Part shown: positions 16,201 through 25,849 of the stretch, in pieces | Numbering within the stretch: the first letter of the stretch is position 1 | Layout of the letters: each line of letters starts with the position of its first letter | Assembly: GCA_036821825.1 (NCBI GenBank) | Contig: DAISIV010000014.1 | Location: 20,008 to 84,007 of the forward strand | DNA from: CAITZA01 sp937915285 | GTDB lineage: Bacteria; Desulfobacterota; Desulfomonilia; Desulfomonilales; Desulfomonilaceae | Direction: 5' to 3' | DNA length: 64,000 nt | Made by a program: the position numbers and the translations under genes | Notes under the pieces: model-generated | What the model was told of the DNA's origin: nothing | The model's database searches: none | The model's input: the letters and a program-made list of their open reading frames with translations, nothing else

Positions 16201-17541
16201 TTACAATTTTTTCATCAACTGGTTGGCAGCAGTCAGCATTGGATCCCATACCGGTGAGAATGGTGGAGCATATGCCATGTCACACTGGAAGAATTCATCT
16301 ACTTTCATGCCGGCGTGCAATGCTACAGCAATTGAATTGATCCTGTGAGCGCATCCCTCTTTGCCGACCATTGCTCCACCCAGCAGTTTTCCGGACTTAC
16401 GATCTGCCACGAGATGGACATGAATTGTCTGATTACCTGGATGGGCGTGGGCCCTGGATCTGCTCTTGATGACTTCCCCAACGGCATCAAAGCCCTCTCT
16501 GGAGGCTTCATCCAAAGAAAGCCCAGTTCTGGCTACTTCCATGTCCAGCGTCCTGAAAACGGCAGTGCCGACAATGCCGGGCAGTTCCACCGTGTCAATG
16601 ACCAGATTATCGGCAACTGCCCAACCAGCCCTGTTGGCTCGAAGGGCGAGGGGGATCCAGACTCTCTTTCCTGTGACTACATGAAATGCATCGGCGCAAT
16701 CCCCAGCGGCAAAAATGTCTGGGTCAGAGGTCTTCATGAATTTATCTACCGCAATCGAAGATCGGGGCCCAGGTGTAATGCCGGCGTCTGAAGCAATTTC
16801 GGAGTTGGGAGTCACTCCGACACTTATCAGCACCATATCAGTCTGGATTTCCCCTTCATTGGATTCAAGCGCCAGGCTGGAACCAGATTTCCGGACGGAT
16901 TTAGGCTCGATCCCAAAGTGCAGTTGTATGCCTTTTTCCGTCAACTCTGAACTTACGACTTCAGACATCTCCTGCGGTAGGTACGGAATGAACCGTTTGG
17001 ATGGCTTAACCATGTGGACTTCTATGCCTCTTTCATGAAAGGCTTCTGCCATTTCCAGTCCGATGTATCCCATGCCAATGATGACAGCCTTACTGACTTT
17101 GTTCTCCGCCATGAATCTTTTGACAGCCCTGCCGTCTTCAAGGGATTTTAGGGCTAGAACGCCGGGCAAGTTTACTCCCGGCATGTCCGGGATTACAGGA
17201 CGCGCTCCAGTGGCAATTAACAGCTTGTCATAATGCAGTTCAGATTCATCACCGGCCTTACCGGTGTGAACGACTTTCCTTGCCTTGGGGTCGATCGAAA
17301 TGGCCTTTCGCCCAAGCATCAGGTCAATACCCTGCTTTACCTTGAACACTTCGGCTTTCCTGACAATCAGGTCATCCATTTCCCTTCCGGGAACCGCGAT
17401 ATTGTATGGCATTCCGCATGCTGAATAAGAGACATCCGAGGTTTGTTCAAGAACGGTGATTTTCAGATCCGGATGGTTCCTTCTAGCCTTGGATGCGGCG
17501 CTCATACCGGCGGCATCGCCACCTATTACCAAGAAATGCAT
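16201..17541 (-). CDS. FAD-dependent CoA-disulfide reductase-like oxidoreductase
   Basis: This 446-residue flavoprotein has the N-terminal FAD motif GGDAAGMSAASKARR, a redox-active single cysteine at residue 42 (YSACGMPY), an NAD(P)H motif IIGMGYIGLEMAE, and the FAD segment IFAAGDCAD. This is the plan of CoA-disulfide reductase / NADH oxidase / NADH-dependent persulfide reductase enzymes, which use NAD(P)H to reduce CoA disulfide, CoA persulfide or oxygen. No C-terminal rhodanese domain is present, so the longer persulfide reductase type is less likely. It is cytoplasmic and monocistronic. Its likely role is in redox or sulfur stress. Confidence 0.87.
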   Translation of the reverse strand: MHFLVIGGDAAGMSAASKARRNHPDLKITVLEQTSDVSYSACGMPYNIAVPGREMDDLIVRKAEVFKVKQGIDLMLGRKAISIDPKARKVVHTGKAGDESELHYDKLLIATGARPVIPDMPGVNLPGVLALKSLEDGRAVKRFMAENKVSKAVIIGMGYIGLEMAEAFHERGIEVHMVKPSKRFIPYLPQEMSEVVSSELTEKGIQLHFGIEPKSVRKSGSSLALESNEGEIQTDMVLISVGVTPNSEIASDAGITPGPRSSIAVDKFMKTSDPDIFAAGDCADAFHVVTGKRVWIPLALRANRAGWAVADNLVIDTVELPGIVGTAVFRTLDMEVARTGLSLDEASREGFDAVGEVIKSRSRAHAHPGNQTIHVHLVADRKSGKLLGGAMVGKEGCAHRINSIAVALHAGMKVDEFFQCDMAYAPPFSPVWDPMLTAANQLMKKL

Positions 17542-17707
17542 TTAGATCCCCCTTTCCTTGATATGACAGAATGCTTGGGAAGACACTTTCAGTATAACCC
17601 AAACTGGTTAAAGAGCAATCAAGCCATCTAAGCCGAGGCCTTCACAGGAGCTTGAAATGACCGCACCCAGGTTTTGCGTCAACCTTAGCGACCCAAGGCG
17701 GGTAAGA

Positions 17708-18304
17708 TCAGTTGACAAGTCGCTTCAAGGCCAGCTTGAGGGCTGATTCCAGACCTATATCCGGGCCATTTTCTTTTATTATAGCCAAAGCCATGGATTC
17801 GGCGAGTTTTTCCTTGTATCCAAGATTCATTAGAGATGAAACAATATCTGATTGCACATCTGGCGTGGATCCTCCGACCTGTGGAGATACGCCAAATGTT
17901 TGGCTTTTCTTCAGTTTTTCTTTTAATTCAAGAACAATTCTCTGAGCCGATTTTTTCCCTATGCCGGGAATGGATGACAGTTTTTGAATATCACTGTCGA
18001 TCACGGCCAACTTAAAGGCATCCGGAGGAATTCCTGAAAGGATATTGAGTGAGGTTCGGGGTCCTATTCCTGAGACGCCTATGAGCATCTCAAAGAGTGT
18101 CTTTTCCTCAGGTGAGGAAAATCCGTAAAGCTCTAGTGAATTTTCTCGTAGAGCCGTGTGGACATGCAAAAAGGCTTCTCCGTCATGTGGAAGTGACTCC
18201 AGAGTCACTAGTGATACAGATACGTCGTATCCGACACCCTGCACATCCACCACTACACGGTTGATGCCACGAAATATTATCTTTCCTCTCAAGCAGGCAA
18301 TCAT
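17708..18304 (-). CDS. ruvA: Holliday junction branch migration protein RuvA
   Basis: RuvA tetramers bind four-way DNA junctions and load RuvB. The 198 residues start MIACLRGKIIFRG, contain the helix-hairpin-helix segments GVSGIGPRTSLNIL and SIPGIGKKSAQRIVLELKEK, and end with the small domain that binds RuvB (LGYKEKLAESMALAI). The ATG overlaps the ruvC stop by four bases (18301-18304), so translation is coupled. ruvB is separate, 1.7 kb away on the other strand. Confidence 0.95.
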   Translation of the reverse strand: MIACLRGKIIFRGINRVVVDVQGVGYDVSVSLVTLESLPHDGEAFLHVHTALRENSLELYGFSSPEEKTLFEMLIGVSGIGPRTSLNILSGIPPDAFKLAVIDSDIQKLSSIPGIGKKSAQRIVLELKEKLKKSQTFGVSPQVGGSTPDVQSDIVSSLMNLGYKEKLAESMALAIIKENGPDIGLESALKLALKRLVN

Positions 18305-18786
18305 GTTTTTACTTTTGGCGGACGAAATATATGGGAATGGTAGAGCGCCATTGCGAGGGCATCCGACTGGTCCGGGGATTTCAGTTCCTTTAGACCGAGT
18401 ATTTTTGAGACCATGAACATCACCTGGGATTTATCCGCCCTACCGTATCCTGTGAGCCCTTTTTTGATCTCCAACGGGCTATATTCGACTACATCAAGCC
18501 CGTTTGCTTCACCTAAAGCCAGAATCACACCCCTCGCCTGGGAAAGTTTTATCAGGCTCTGGCTGTTGGTAGCATAAAAAAGGGATTCCACTACCATGAT
18601 TTCCGGCCTGTGGGTCTTTATGACTTCGTCCAATTCACAGTGAAGCGCATATAACCTTTTTGATTGCAAAGCTGTCTTAGGGGTCTTTATGACGCCTCCA
18701 GCCCTGAATCTCGAAGCGGTACCGATCCTTTCAACGATTCCATAGCCGGTGATCACACTACCAGGATCGACACCAATAATTATCAA
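18301..18786 (-). CDS. ruvC: Holliday junction resolvase RuvC
   Basis: RuvC cuts Holliday junctions symmetrically. The 161-residue protein has the expected RNase H-fold acidic residues: Asp in IIGVDPGS near the start, Glu in VVESLFYATNSQ, and the C-terminal pair in SPDQSDALAMALYH. The length is normal. It lies between yebC and ruvA on the minus strand, the common yebC-ruvC-ruvA order, with a 132-base gap to yebC and a four-base overlap with ruvA. Confidence 0.95.
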   Translation of the reverse strand: MIIIGVDPGSVITGYGIVERIGTASRFRAGGVIKTPKTALQSKRLYALHCELDEVIKTHRPEIMVVESLFYATNSQSLIKLSQARGVILALGEANGLDVVEYSPLEIKKGLTGYGRADKSQVMFMVSKILGLKELKSPDQSDALAMALYHSHIFRPPKVKT

Positions 18787-18918
18787 CTCTTAATACCTGC
18801 TAATACTTTTGACAGTGAGTCTGAGCACGGATCAAATTGTGGGGTTGCTGAAACTCCCACAAACAGGTGTTTCCAAAAAGCAAACAGGATGAGACCATCC
18901 CCGAGCAGAAATAAATTC

Positions 18919-19668
18919 CTAGGCCGACAGTTTCAGCATTTCTTCATCTGAAATATCAAAATTCGCATAGACATTCTGAAGATCTTCGTGATCATCCAGG
19001 ACGTCCATCATTTTGAGCATCTGTTCAGCTTTTTTTCCATCAAGTTTGACGCTGTTCTGAGGGATCCTGGTTATGGACGCCTCCTCTATTTTCCAGCCCT
19101 GATCCTCAACTGCCTTGCGAACGGTTTCAAATTCTGCGGGGTCGGTGGTTATCTCAAACATGTCGTCTGCCGTGCTGACATCCTGTGCGCCGCTTTCAAG
19201 GGCTAATTCCATTACCTGGTCCTCGGTCAATCCAGTGGAAGGAATGCTTATCACGCCCTTTTTCTCGAATATCCAGCTAACACAACCTGATTCGCCGAGA
19301 TTTCCGTTATACTTGTCAAAAATGTGTCTGATCTCAGCAACGGTTCTATTCTTGTTGTCGGTGAGCGCTTCAACGAGTACAGCGACGCCTCCAGGACCAT
19401 ACCCTTCATAGGTAATTTCCTCATAACTGACTCCGGCTATTTCTCCTGTTCCACGTTTGATAGCCCTGTCAATATTGTCCTTAGGCATGTTGGCGGTTCT
19501 TGCGGCATTCAGGACGGTTCTGAGTCTGGGATTACCCTCTGGGTCACCCCCGCCCATTCTTGCCGCTATAGTGATTTCCTTGATGATTTTTGAAAATATC
19601 TTGCCTCTTTTCGCGTCTGCAGCGCCCTTCTTGTGCTTGATGGTGCTCCATTTATTGTGGCCGGACAT
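18919..19668 (-). CDS. yebC: YebC/TACO1-family protein (translation or transcription factor)
   Basis: This 249-residue protein begins MSGHNKWSTIKHKKGAADAKRGKIFSK, the signature of the family, and has the usual YEGYGPGGVAVLVE segment and acidic C-terminal domain. Family members are described as transcription regulators and, more recently, as ribosome-associated factors that help translate proline-rich stretches. It is located directly upstream of ruvC and ruvA in the same orientation, a conserved arrangement, and probably heads the operon. Confidence 0.93.
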   Translation of the reverse strand: MSGHNKWSTIKHKKGAADAKRGKIFSKIIKEITIAARMGGGDPEGNPRLRTVLNAARTANMPKDNIDRAIKRGTGEIAGVSYEEITYEGYGPGGVAVLVEALTDNKNRTVAEIRHIFDKYNGNLGESGCVSWIFEKKGVISIPSTGLTEDQVMELALESGAQDVSTADDMFEITTDPAEFETVRKAVEDQGWKIEEASITRIPQNSVKLDGKKAEQMLKMMDVLDDHEDLQNVYANFDISDEEMLKLSA

Positions 19669-19982
19669 TCTTATACCCTCCGTTCAGCTTGCTTTCTGAA
19701 ATATCTCTTCGCCTGATTCTCCGTCAAGGTCAGTAAAAAGTAGTGGCTTTCAAATAAAATCAAATCCATGGGCTAGAAAACGTGTGCATTCATGATGACA
19801 TTTCTTGACTATCACGTATGCAATAATCTTTCAATATTCACGAAAAAGGACCGTTGGTCAAGACGAAGACTTGCCAAAACTGCAGACGGCTAGTAAACAA
19901 ATTATTATCCGAGGCTGAGTCTTCGGCGTATGAGAACATCAATCCGGCCTCGAGAGGCTTTGCTGGCTGGATGCGAGGATTA
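19669..19982. other. Divergent intergenic region yebC/ruvB, 314 bases
   Basis: It separates the minus-strand yebC-ruvC-ruvA operon from ruvB-mutL. An in-frame upward extension of ruvB with a TTG start crosses part of it but is not supported by a ribosome binding site or family length. I see no RNA gene and no promoter I would defend. Confidence 0.5.
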
Positions 19983-20987
19983 ATGAGTTCAGAGCGCGTC
20001 GTGTCGTCTGGAGCCATTTCTGAAGAATGCGAAAATGAGGGTAGTCTAAGGCCCAGAAGTCTAAGTGAATACATTGGTCAGGAGCGAATAAAGGACAACC
20101 TTTCCCTGTTCATCGAAGCCGCTTCAAGGCGTAGTGAGGCTTTGGATCACATATTATTCCATGGACCTCCCGGTCTTGGAAAGACCACACTGGCAGGCAT
20201 CATAGCAAGGGAAATGGGCTCGCAGATCAGGGCTACCTCAGGGCCTATTCTGGAAAAACCCGGTGATCTGGCTGCGATATTGACCAACCTCGAGGAAAGG
20301 GATGTCCTGTTCATCGACGAGATTCACAGACTATCTCCGGTGGTGGAAGAAATTCTATATCCGGCCATGGAGGATTTCACTCTAGACATCCTAATAGGCC
20401 AGGGGCCAAGCGCCAGAACAATCAAGATTGACATAGCGCCATTTACACTCGTGGGAGCTACCACACGCAGTGGTCTGCTTACCAATCCCCTTAGAGACAG
20501 GTTCGGCGTTATATTTCATCTCGACTTCTACACACATGAAGAACTCACTCAGATAGTGAAAAGATCTGCCAGGATACTCAAAATAGAAGTTGATCACGAC
20601 GGAGCGCGGGAAATCGCAACAAGGTCTCGTTCAACACCAAGAATCGCCAACAGATTGGCCAGAAGGGTCAGGGATTTTGCTCAGGTGAGAGGTTCAGGCG
20701 CCATCGACGTACAAACGGCAAAGAACGCTCTGAACATGCTTGATGTTGACTCTTTCGGTCTGGACACAATGGATCGTAAGTTCCTTGAAACCATCATTTT
20801 CAAGTTTGACGGTGGTCCAGTTGGAATCGAAACTCTTGCGGCGTCCATAGGAGAAGAAAAGGACACCCTCGAAGATGTCTATGAGCCTTATCTGGTGAAA
20901 GAGGGTTTTGTTGATCGGACGCCAAGAGGGAGGATGGCTACGGCCAGGGCCTACGACCTCATAAAGAGAAGAGGCGAAAAGGTCTAG
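19983..20987 (+). CDS. ruvB: Holliday junction branch migration helicase RuvB
   Basis: RuvB is the hexameric AAA+ motor for branch migration. The protein has RPRSLSEYIGQ, Walker A HGPPGLGKTTLAG, Walker B VLFIDEIHRL, sensor 1 VGATTRSG with LLTNPLRDRFG, and a C-terminal winged helix (IGEEKDTLEDVYEPYLV). The ATG at 19983 gives 334 residues, matching the family, and follows GAGG; the frame stays open upstream to a TTG at 19854 but that would add 43 atypical residues. mutL follows 77 bases later on the same strand, suggesting a repair operon. Confidence 0.95.
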   Translation: MSSERVVSSGAISEECENEGSLRPRSLSEYIGQERIKDNLSLFIEAASRRSEALDHILFHGPPGLGKTTLAGIIAREMGSQIRATSGPILEKPGDLAAILTNLEERDVLFIDEIHRLSPVVEEILYPAMEDFTLDILIGQGPSARTIKIDIAPFTLVGATTRSGLLTNPLRDRFGVIFHLDFYTHEELTQIVKRSARILKIEVDHDGAREIATRSRSTPRIANRLARRVRDFAQVRGSGAIDVQTAKNALNMLDVDSFGLDTMDRKFLETIIFKFDGGPVGIETLAASIGEEKDTLEDVYEPYLVKEGFVDRTPRGRMATARAYDLIKRRGEKV

Positions 20988-21064
20988 TCGATTCCTGAGA
21001 TCGTTCATTAACCATCCATCCACTAACCTGTCCCGGTATGACCACGGAATCTAAATGTGATTGA

Positions 21065-22837
21065 ATGACATCGGTTATTAACGTCCTTGATGAAACAGTA
21101 ATCAACAGAATAGCGGCAGGTGAAGTCGTTGAGCGCCCGTCCTCCGTAGTCAAGGAGTTGCTTGAGAATTCAATTGACGCTGGGGCCACCCAAATATCAG
21201 TTGATATCGAGAATGGTGGCAAGAAGCTGATCCGTGTGCGCGACAACGGAATCGGGATGTCCAATGATGACGCTTTTCTAGCGCTCGAGCGACACGCCAC
21301 ATCAAAACTCAAAACCGAAAAAGACCTGTCTGGTATCGCTACCATGGGTTTCAGGGGTGAAGCCCTTGCGAGCATCGCGTCTGTCTCGAGACTTCGCCTG
21401 GTGACAAGAGATGAAACCGAATCCGAAGGTATGGACATTCTTGTAGAGGGCGGAACACTTAAAAGGGCAGACAAGATAGGGGCCGGAAGGGGATCAACTA
21501 TTGAAGTCAGGAACCTGTTTTTTAATGCGCCGGTGAGAGCGAAGTTTCTAAAAGGTAAGGCGCTTGAATCAGGCTACATTTATGAGCTGGTTCTAAAAGT
21601 TGCGTTAGCCAACACATCCATCGGCTTTAGATATTCCGAAGATGGTCGTGTCAAAATTGAGTCTGGGCCTGTCCGATCGGTCAGAGACAGGATCAACTCC
21701 GTCTTCTCCCGGGACGTTCGTGAAAACCTCATAAATGTGGATTTCTCATCAGATGACATGAGGGTTTACGGATTTGTGGCAAAACCACCCTATGCCAGGT
21801 CTACGATGCGTTCAGTCCTCACATTTGTGAACCGAAGGCCGGTTAAGGACAAATTGATAAACGCATCGCTGAACAGGGCTTTTTCGGGGTTGATGGAAAG
21901 AGGTCGATATCCCCTTGCCATTCTGTTCATTGATGTTGCTCCAGGTGATGTTGACGTCAATGTTCATCCTCAGAAAAGTGAGGTGCGTTTCCTCAACCCT
22001 TCAAAGGTATCTGAACTAATCAACGACGGAGTTACACAGGCGTTATACGATTCTCCACAAAGGTCGACCACCCAATTCAGGGCCGAACCAAGGCCTTTCA
22101 GAACAAACTCTACTCCGGTGGCATCCGACGTATCTTTTGACTTCACCCGATCGACCCCCTCCGTCAATTTATTGCCGACCCAGCCTGCTGATACGGTGAA
22201 ACCCAAATCCAGCCAGACTCCTGCAAAGAGTGAACCTTATTCAGAGTTCCGCTATTCGGATATGTCTATCCTCGGACGTATACCTGGGTCATTCATTGTA
22301 CTTCATAACGACAAGGAAATTATTTTTCTCGATCATCATGCGGCGCATGAGAGGCTTGTCTTCGATGCTCTCAAGGGCTCCAGAAATAAACAAAAACTGC
22401 CTGAATCGCAGACTCTTCTCCTACCAAGAGTGGTTAGCTTCACGCCTGTTGAGGCGAATGCCCTACGCGTCCATCAGGACATACTCGAAGCTTCAGGGAT
22501 CATATTTGAGGACTTCGGAGAGAACGATCTGGTTGTCAAGGCTTGCCCGGGTTGGATTGGAGAAGCGGATGTGGAAGACTTACTCAGGGACATCGTCGGA
22601 ACAATGCTCGAGACTGGACTCAAACCCGACACAGATCGCCTCGAAACAGAAGTTTTCAAGACTATCGCGTGCAAAGCCTCGGTCAAAGAAACGACTGATC
22701 TGAAAAATGATGAGATAGTCGCCCTGCTAAAGGCGCTAGACTCAAGTAATTCCCCGCGGGTATGTCCTCACGGACGGCCGTTATCAGTGTCTGTTCCACT
22801 GACTGATATCAGAAGACGACTAGGCAGGAATTCATGA
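21065..22837 (+). CDS. mutL: DNA mismatch repair protein MutL
   Basis: MutL links mismatch recognition by MutS to strand incision. The 590 residues show the N-terminal GHKL ATPase: IAAGEVVERP, ELLENSIDAGA, DNGIGM and TMGFRGEAL, then an S5-type domain with VNRRPVKD and VNVHPQKSEVRF. After a Ser/Thr-rich linker the C-terminal domain has DHHAAHERLVFD, ACKASVKE and CPHGRP. The last two are typical of MutL with intrinsic endonuclease; the DQHA(x)2E(x)4E motif reads DHHA with a final Asp rather than Glu, a small deviation. No mutS or mutH is in the window. Confidence 0.95.
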   Translation: MTSVINVLDETVINRIAAGEVVERPSSVVKELLENSIDAGATQISVDIENGGKKLIRVRDNGIGMSNDDAFLALERHATSKLKTEKDLSGIATMGFRGEALASIASVSRLRLVTRDETESEGMDILVEGGTLKRADKIGAGRGSTIEVRNLFFNAPVRAKFLKGKALESGYIYELVLKVALANTSIGFRYSEDGRVKIESGPVRSVRDRINSVFSRDVRENLINVDFSSDDMRVYGFVAKPPYARSTMRSVLTFVNRRPVKDKLINASLNRAFSGLMERGRYPLAILFIDVAPGDVDVNVHPQKSEVRFLNPSKVSELINDGVTQALYDSPQRSTTQFRAEPRPFRTNSTPVASDVSFDFTRSTPSVNLLPTQPADTVKPKSSQTPAKSEPYSEFRYSDMSILGRIPGSFIVLHNDKEIIFLDHHAAHERLVFDALKGSRNKQKLPESQTLLLPRVVSFTPVEANALRVHQDILEASGIIFEDFGENDLVVKACPGWIGEADVEDLLRDIVGTMLETGLKPDTDRLETEVFKTIACKASVKETTDLKNDEIVALLKALDSSNSPRVCPHGRPLSVSVPLTDIRRRLGRNS

Positions 22838-22874
22838 ATATGGCTTTGTCATCTTTTTGCTGAATTCCTTTTTT
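22827..22874 (+). terminator. Possible long-loop terminator after mutL
   Basis: GGAATTCA (22827-22834, overlapping the mutL stop) pairs with TGAATTCC (22861-22868), followed by six T. The 26-base loop is unusually large, so efficiency is doubtful. It lies between convergent mutL and the L,D-transpeptidase gene. Confidence 0.3.
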
Positions 22875-22882
22875 GAGGAAAT

Positions 22883-23914
22883 CTACCTTAAAACCAGCTT
22901 TACCGGTTTGGCCAGGTTTATGTACACTCCGTTAGGGGTCTGTCCTCTGGTTGTGGTCCCAACATACATCTTCAAGGTATCGGCTAACTGGGCAACCGTC
23001 TTGTTAAGGAGCCTTACACATCCGTGAGATTGCCCTGAGCCTATGCTCCACGGTGAGTCGGTTCCATGAATGCGGTATGCTCCGGCGTCTACCATCTTGA
23101 TGGGAGCGGCGACAAAGTCCTCGTCATCCAACACCAGTTCGTTACGTTTGTTGGACAAAGCCGAATACTTTGAAAAAAAAGGCATCATGTGCCCACCATA
23201 TACTGAGCGGCTAGGAACCTGACCGACGGCCCAATCGCGATCCGGAGGCGGAATCCAAAGGGGTTTGTCGTCGAAGATGCGCAAGATGTAGAAAGTGCCG
23301 CGTGGTGTTGGATATTCGGGGGAGCCCAATCCAGCCCTGCAACTGTAAAGCAGTGTTTTCTCACCGTTTTCCTTAAAACCAGATAAATCCACAGTATATC
23401 CGGACCTATCGACCTCAATAAGGAAATTTGTATAGAGGTTAATCGGTTCGGCGGCCAAACGGCCGAATGACCCCAGTTTCTCGTGGGAATCCAGAACACT
23501 GATAGTGTTTGCTCCCTGGTCGAAAGAGGGAGAAAGTGAGGCTAGTTTCACCAGAGAACCGCTCAGTATGTCGACCGATGTAGCACCTGGAAACAAAACG
23601 TCCCTGGCGGTCTTTTTAGCGGAGACCTGCTTGATAGCTTCCCCAATTTTAATAGGTGTCCCGTTTTCCAAATTGTTTTCGGGAAGGGAGATCGAGTTCG
23701 ATTGCTGCTGCGACTCGGATGGAATGATGGAAGCCACCCGAGGTTCCCTCTTCGCCTGATCCGGAACAGAAATGTTTGCAGACTGTTGATCAGACAGGCT
23801 CCCAATCAGATCCCTCACAAAATTGTCCCTGGCACACGCGGAAAAAGGATCCATAAAGAACACGACAATACCTAAAAATACGAGACTTTTTGAAAAAATC
23901 CTTTTCAGAATCAT
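22883..23914 (-). CDS. L,D-transpeptidase (YkuD domain), exported
   Basis: These enzymes make 3-3 cross-links in peptidoglycan or attach proteins to it. The 343-residue product begins with a hydrophobic signal or anchor (KSLVFLGIVVFFMDPF) ending near a Cys, then has about 120 low-complexity Ser/Gln-rich residues and a C-terminal YkuD domain: LGSPEYPTPRGTF, YRIHGTDSPW, and the catalytic SHGCVRLLN with its Cys. The ATG at 23914 follows GAGG; a GTG one codon earlier is the alternative. Its action would be periplasmic. It is monocistronic as far as visible. Confidence 0.88.
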   Translation of the reverse strand: MILKRIFSKSLVFLGIVVFFMDPFSACARDNFVRDLIGSLSDQQSANISVPDQAKREPRVASIIPSESQQQSNSISLPENNLENGTPIKIGEAIKQVSAKKTARDVLFPGATSVDILSGSLVKLASLSPSFDQGANTISVLDSHEKLGSFGRLAAEPINLYTNFLIEVDRSGYTVDLSGFKENGEKTLLYSCRAGLGSPEYPTPRGTFYILRIFDDKPLWIPPPDRDWAVGQVPSRSVYGGHMMPFFSKYSALSNKRNELVLDDEDFVAAPIKMVDAGAYRIHGTDSPWSIGSGQSHGCVRLLNKTVAQLADTLKMYVGTTTRGQTPNGVYINLAKPVKLVLR

Positions 23915-24086
23915 CACCTCGCCCCTCAGGAAAGATAACCTCTAAACAAGATTAAATTATATTTAACCCCAGTCAAGGTTATCCAAAACTGTATTTGACG
24001 TTTAGGCACTTAATTGGCAATATTATACTAATTATTTCGGGATTCGTCTACATCCCGTGTCATAGATACCGGAGGATAGAGGTTTG

Positions 24087-24335
24087 ATGAAAAAAATTGG
24101 TCATCCTGGATTTGCCGTACGGAAGTCTGCGGCAGGAAAACAGGCTAAACAGTTTGAATCCCTCAGAGCCACGGAACTTTATTGTCCAGTTTGCAAATGC
24201 GCCATGCCCGTCCGTGAAAGACTCCTGCTGGTTCTACCGGATGGGGAAAAATATGAATACCTTTGCGTGAGATGCGGCTCCTCACTAGGCGACAGGATTG
24301 CCAAGGGAGAGCCCAAACCCCTGATTGTTTATTAG
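24087..24335 (+). CDS. Small zinc-ribbon protein, unknown function
   Basis: This 82-residue basic protein has the pair CPVC (in ELYCPVCKC) and CVRC (in YLCVRCGSS), separated by about 25 residues, which would bind one zinc. The ATG at 24087 follows GGAGGATAGAGG. No signal peptide is seen. It sits between the L,D-transpeptidase and a convergent membrane protein gene and seems to be a single-gene unit. No family is recognised. Confidence 0.6.
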   Translation: MKKIGHPGFAVRKSAAGKQAKQFESLRATELYCPVCKCAMPVRERLLLVLPDGEKYEYLCVRCGSSLGDRIAKGEPKPLIVY

Positions 24336-24359
24336 AGCCGGATTCTAAGACATTACTCT

Positions 24360-25403
24360 TCATCCGGGTCTTTTTTCGGCGTGAGAGGTTCTCATATACA
24401 TATAGAGAATACCCGGGATCCCCACAAGCAGGGCAAGGCCAAAAGTCAGGGACCTAAAAATCATGGCCGCGGCAATTGACTGAGCAGTGGTCAACCCAAA
24501 AATCCGCTGAATCTCAATTATGGCCACATCAAAAACCCCGAGCGATCCTGGAGTGAGGGGAATGAGGTTTACTATCGAACCAACACTGGATGTGACTATT
24601 GCGGCCTCCATTGTAAGCGGACATCCCATGGCTCGGTATATATAATAGAAGCTCCCCACAAGCGATAATGACATCAGGGTGATTGACAATGTGAGGGCAG
24701 TGAGTAGAGCCATGTCGGCGGTAATAGCCTTCCACGAATTGGCTATTTCAATGATCTTGTTGACTATGATATTGGATCGGTAGGCCGGGCCAGGCGCCCG
24801 AAATGTAAGCCCTAGACATGAAAGAAGAACGACTGAAACGGCCACAGATATGACAAGATTGAAATATCCACTAATCATCCACAACGCAAGCAAGGCAATC
24901 ACAGCCATAAGCGAATTTATCATGGCCACCAGAATAGCAGTCCCGCCGTATATTACCGCAAATGATGTAAAGTCGAGTCCATGTATTTTTTTCAGATAAA
25001 CAGCCAGCCCACCTGACCCCCCGCGCATGGGAATCACCAGGTTTCCAAGCATCATTGCATGAGTTACGGCAACGAGTTCCAGCGTCCCAAGACGCAATTC
25101 AAAGCGTCGAAGGAACAGATCGAGTTGATAACAACTTGAAACAAATCCTACTAGAATGAAAACTGTGGCAGTGAGGAGGTCAGTTCCCGAAACCCCTAGC
25201 AAAAAACGAAAGTCCTCGACATGATAATACATGTATCCGGCGCATGCAGCCACGAATCCGATCGCCAGAATGGCCATGACAGGCCTCAGGTTTCTTTGGC
25301 CGGCTGATGCTTCGCTTTGGGTGTAAATGCTTCGGGCGCTCGTGACAGTCTCCTGTGAATGATATTGCCGGCAATCGATCACATTCATATCTGATCGATT
25401 CAA
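24360..25403 (-). CDS. Flippase-like integral membrane protein (lysylphosphatidylglycerol synthase TM family)
   Basis: This 347-residue protein has about seven or eight hydrophobic segments after a 35-residue polar N terminus. Conserved segments include MLGNLVIPMRGGSGG and LIPLTPGSLGVFDVA, typical of the UPF0104/AglD family of membrane proteins related to the membrane half of MprF. Such proteins are thought to move or modify lipids, often near polysaccharide genes. No soluble transferase domain is present. It is convergent with the zinc-ribbon gene and stands alone; substrate unknown. Confidence 0.75.
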   Translation of the reverse strand: MNRSDMNVIDCRQYHSQETVTSARSIYTQSEASAGQRNLRPVMAILAIGFVAACAGYMYYHVEDFRFLLGVSGTDLLTATVFILVGFVSSCYQLDLFLRRFELRLGTLELVAVTHAMMLGNLVIPMRGGSGGLAVYLKKIHGLDFTSFAVIYGGTAILVAMINSLMAVIALLALWMISGYFNLVISVAVSVVLLSCLGLTFRAPGPAYRSNIIVNKIIEIANSWKAITADMALLTALTLSITLMSLSLVGSFYYIYRAMGCPLTMEAAIVTSSVGSIVNLIPLTPGSLGVFDVAIIEIQRIFGLTTAQSIAAAMIFRSLTFGLALLVGIPGILYMYMRTSHAEKRPG

Positions 25404-25514
25404 AAGGTATCATAAGAATCGGTCGGTATTAAGTCTTTTAATACCATAGCAAGTTCACCGACCTATTCAAACATAGCGCCCAAATAATGAAGAGGCGAAA
25501 GCCGTCGCAATACC

Positions 25515-25727
25515 TCAGGAAGCGATATCCCTATCCTGCCCCTCTATCAGAGCCCATGCTGGAGACATCAACATCCTCATCCTGGAGGTCTTGGACTTCA
25601 GCCATTCCTCGGATGGAAAATGTCCTCTCGACAACCTGTTCCTAAGCTCCTCAATCAGTGGGTGGTTGGGGTATTTATCCTGAAACTCTTCAAACACACG
25701 CGCAAACTCTCTAAAAGGGGAAGACAT
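25515..25727 (-). CDS. Small hypothetical protein
   Basis: This 70-residue, charged and helical protein starts MSSPFREFARVFEEFQDKYP, with a TGAGG site upstream of the ATG at 25727. It contains HPLIEELRNRL and a basic C-terminal half. There are no cysteines, signal peptide or membrane segment. The start four codons upstream (GTG) is possible but would overlap the ribosome binding site. No family is recognised; support is modest and based on protein-like composition and the start site. Confidence 0.45.
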   Translation of the reverse strand: MSSPFREFARVFEEFQDKYPNHPLIEELRNRLSRGHFPSEEWLKSKTSRMRMLMSPAWALIEGQDRDIAS

Positions 25728-25849
25728 AAGCGACCTCACATAATAACAAGCTTTAATTTAATGATCTAACTTATTATTATATGACATCAATATACTGTTA
25801 ATGTTCTGTGTTTTATTTGCATGAGTGGATTTTTTTATCTGATGAAATA

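Noticed and set aside
16018..16348. Several short plus-strand frames between the peptide gene and the CoA-disulfide reductase
   Set aside because: No ribosome binding sites, and most overlap the 3' end of the real minus-strand gene.
19854..19982. N-terminal extension of RuvB by 43 codons from a TTG
   Set aside because: RuvB of 334 residues from ATG 19983 fits the family and has a ribosome binding site; the extension has neither.
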